Origin: Phymorhynchus buccinoides
Lineage: Eukaryota; Mollusca; Gastropoda; Neogastropoda; Raphitomidae
Reading direction: 5' to 3'
Length of the DNA stretch: 64,000 bases
NCBI GenBank assembly: GCA_017654935.2
Contig: CM065699.1
Location: forward strand, 21,426,069-21,490,068
A program made the translations under genes and the position numbers. The notes under the pieces are model-generated. The model worked only from the letters and a program-made list of their open reading frames with translations. It did no database searches and was not told the DNA's origin. Below are positions 63,290-64,000 of this stretch, one piece after another (position 1 is the first letter of the stretch; every line of letters begins with the position of its first letter).

Positions 63290-64000
63290 GTTCATAATGT
63301 TTGTTCAAAACATGGGAGGTGTCATTTACAATCTTCCTGGCTTTATGCTTGGTTCATCTTTCGTACATCTCATTCAAACCCATCTCTCTCTTTCCAACAA
63401 CTTTACTACACACATTCACCACATCATCCAACACACGCTTGTTCTTCAAACACAGATTTCCAAACCAACACATAAAGGAAACAGTAAGCACAGACTCAAT
63501 GCAGCTACTATAGTACGTATGCAAAATGTTTGAGTTAACACCAATGTTTCTCAGTCTGTGCAAAATAAACAATCTTGATTGACATTTCTTATGTATGTTC
63601 TGTGTGTTCTTGTCGAAAGTCAGTTTGTCGTCCAAAATGGTACCTAAGTATTTGTATTCTGAAACTCTTTCCACTGTTTCACCATCAATTTCTACCTTTG
63701 TCACAGGGAGTGGATCTTTCATAAAGTCTATTAACATTTCTTTTGTTTTGAGCACATTGAGGTCCAGATAGTTTTCTTTGCACCACAGACAGAATTTCGC
63801 AACTTGACTAAAGTAGTGAGAATCGGAATTTGAAAGGTCTTGTATGGCCGAATCGTCTGAATATTTTATGATAGGAACATTCTCAGTACCTCTACAGTTG
63901 TTGGTATACAAGGTAAAAAGAACAGGAGAGAGAACAGTACCCTGAGGCGCACCAGTTGAAGTAGAGAGTGGAGAGGAGAGCACTGACTGATAGCGGACTG
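63290..64000 (-). mobile_element. Rex1-like LINE RT fragment
   Basis: The minus frame 63983-63354 is open for 209 residues: STGAPQGTVLSPVLFTLYTN, YSDDSAIQDLSNSD (catalytic YSDD intact), LDLNVLKTKEMLIDF and VSEYKYLGTILDDKLTFDK. The 5' part lies outside the window and the 3' tail is missing. It is younger than the 15 kb copy because the frame is intact. Confidence 0.85.

Overview
This window is animal nuclear DNA, most likely from a mollusc and probably a gastropod. Split genes with canonical GT-AG introns, complete or partial orthologues of animal genes (USB1, NDUFB9, a multi-finger C2H2 protein, a lectin-EGF protein), very long GT/GA/CT microsatellites, tRNA-derived SINEs and many LINE and DNA-transposon remnants all fit. 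The clade is inferred from repeat style and protein resemblance; no marker gene fixes it. Coding exons make up well under a tenth of the sequence. Layout from left to right: 1-9.0 kb is decayed LINE sequence with a nested terminal-inverted-repeat (TIR) element and a 500-N gap flanked by a suspicious 1.2 kb duplication. From 9.7 to 26.8 kb a minus-strand gene encodes a signal peptide, a fucolectin/F5-8-type lectin domain and at least three EGF-like modules; its introns are stuffed with microsatellites, a Rex1-like LINE, a poly(C) tract and DNA elements, and it runs off the left side. From 22.6 to 25.4 kb two copies of one LINE alternate with long (CT)n tracts. From 26.1 to 30.8 kb lie a LINE fragment, a TTAA element, a broken mariner and a SINE-like repeat. 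From 31.1 to 42.75 kb is a complete seven-exon plus-strand USB1 gene (U6 snRNA 3'-end processing phosphodiesterase) with both catalytic HxS motifs. From 43 to 50.6 kb are repeats: SINEs, a minisatellite holding a foldback palindrome, and a LINE fragment. From 50.67 to 56.07 kb is a complete five-exon plus-strand gene for a nine-finger C2H2 zinc-finger protein. From 56 to 59.2 kb are nested repeats. From 59.64 to 62.66 kb are the last three coding exons of NDUFB9 (complex I LYR-family subunit) on the minus strand, with exon 1 beyond the right edge. A Rex1-like LINE fragment ends the window. The genes have no evident shared pathway; this is ordinary eukaryotic neighbourhood. The interest lies in the repeats: several TTAA-flanked piggyBac-type families (one carrying both ends of a transposase), natural empty/filled site pairs inside the window, a probable SINE-LINE pair, LINEs associated with (CT)n, and repeat termini lying within a few bases of functional splice sites of the zinc-finger gene and NDUFB9. 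All exon models were built by eye from splice signals, reading phase and family resemblance.
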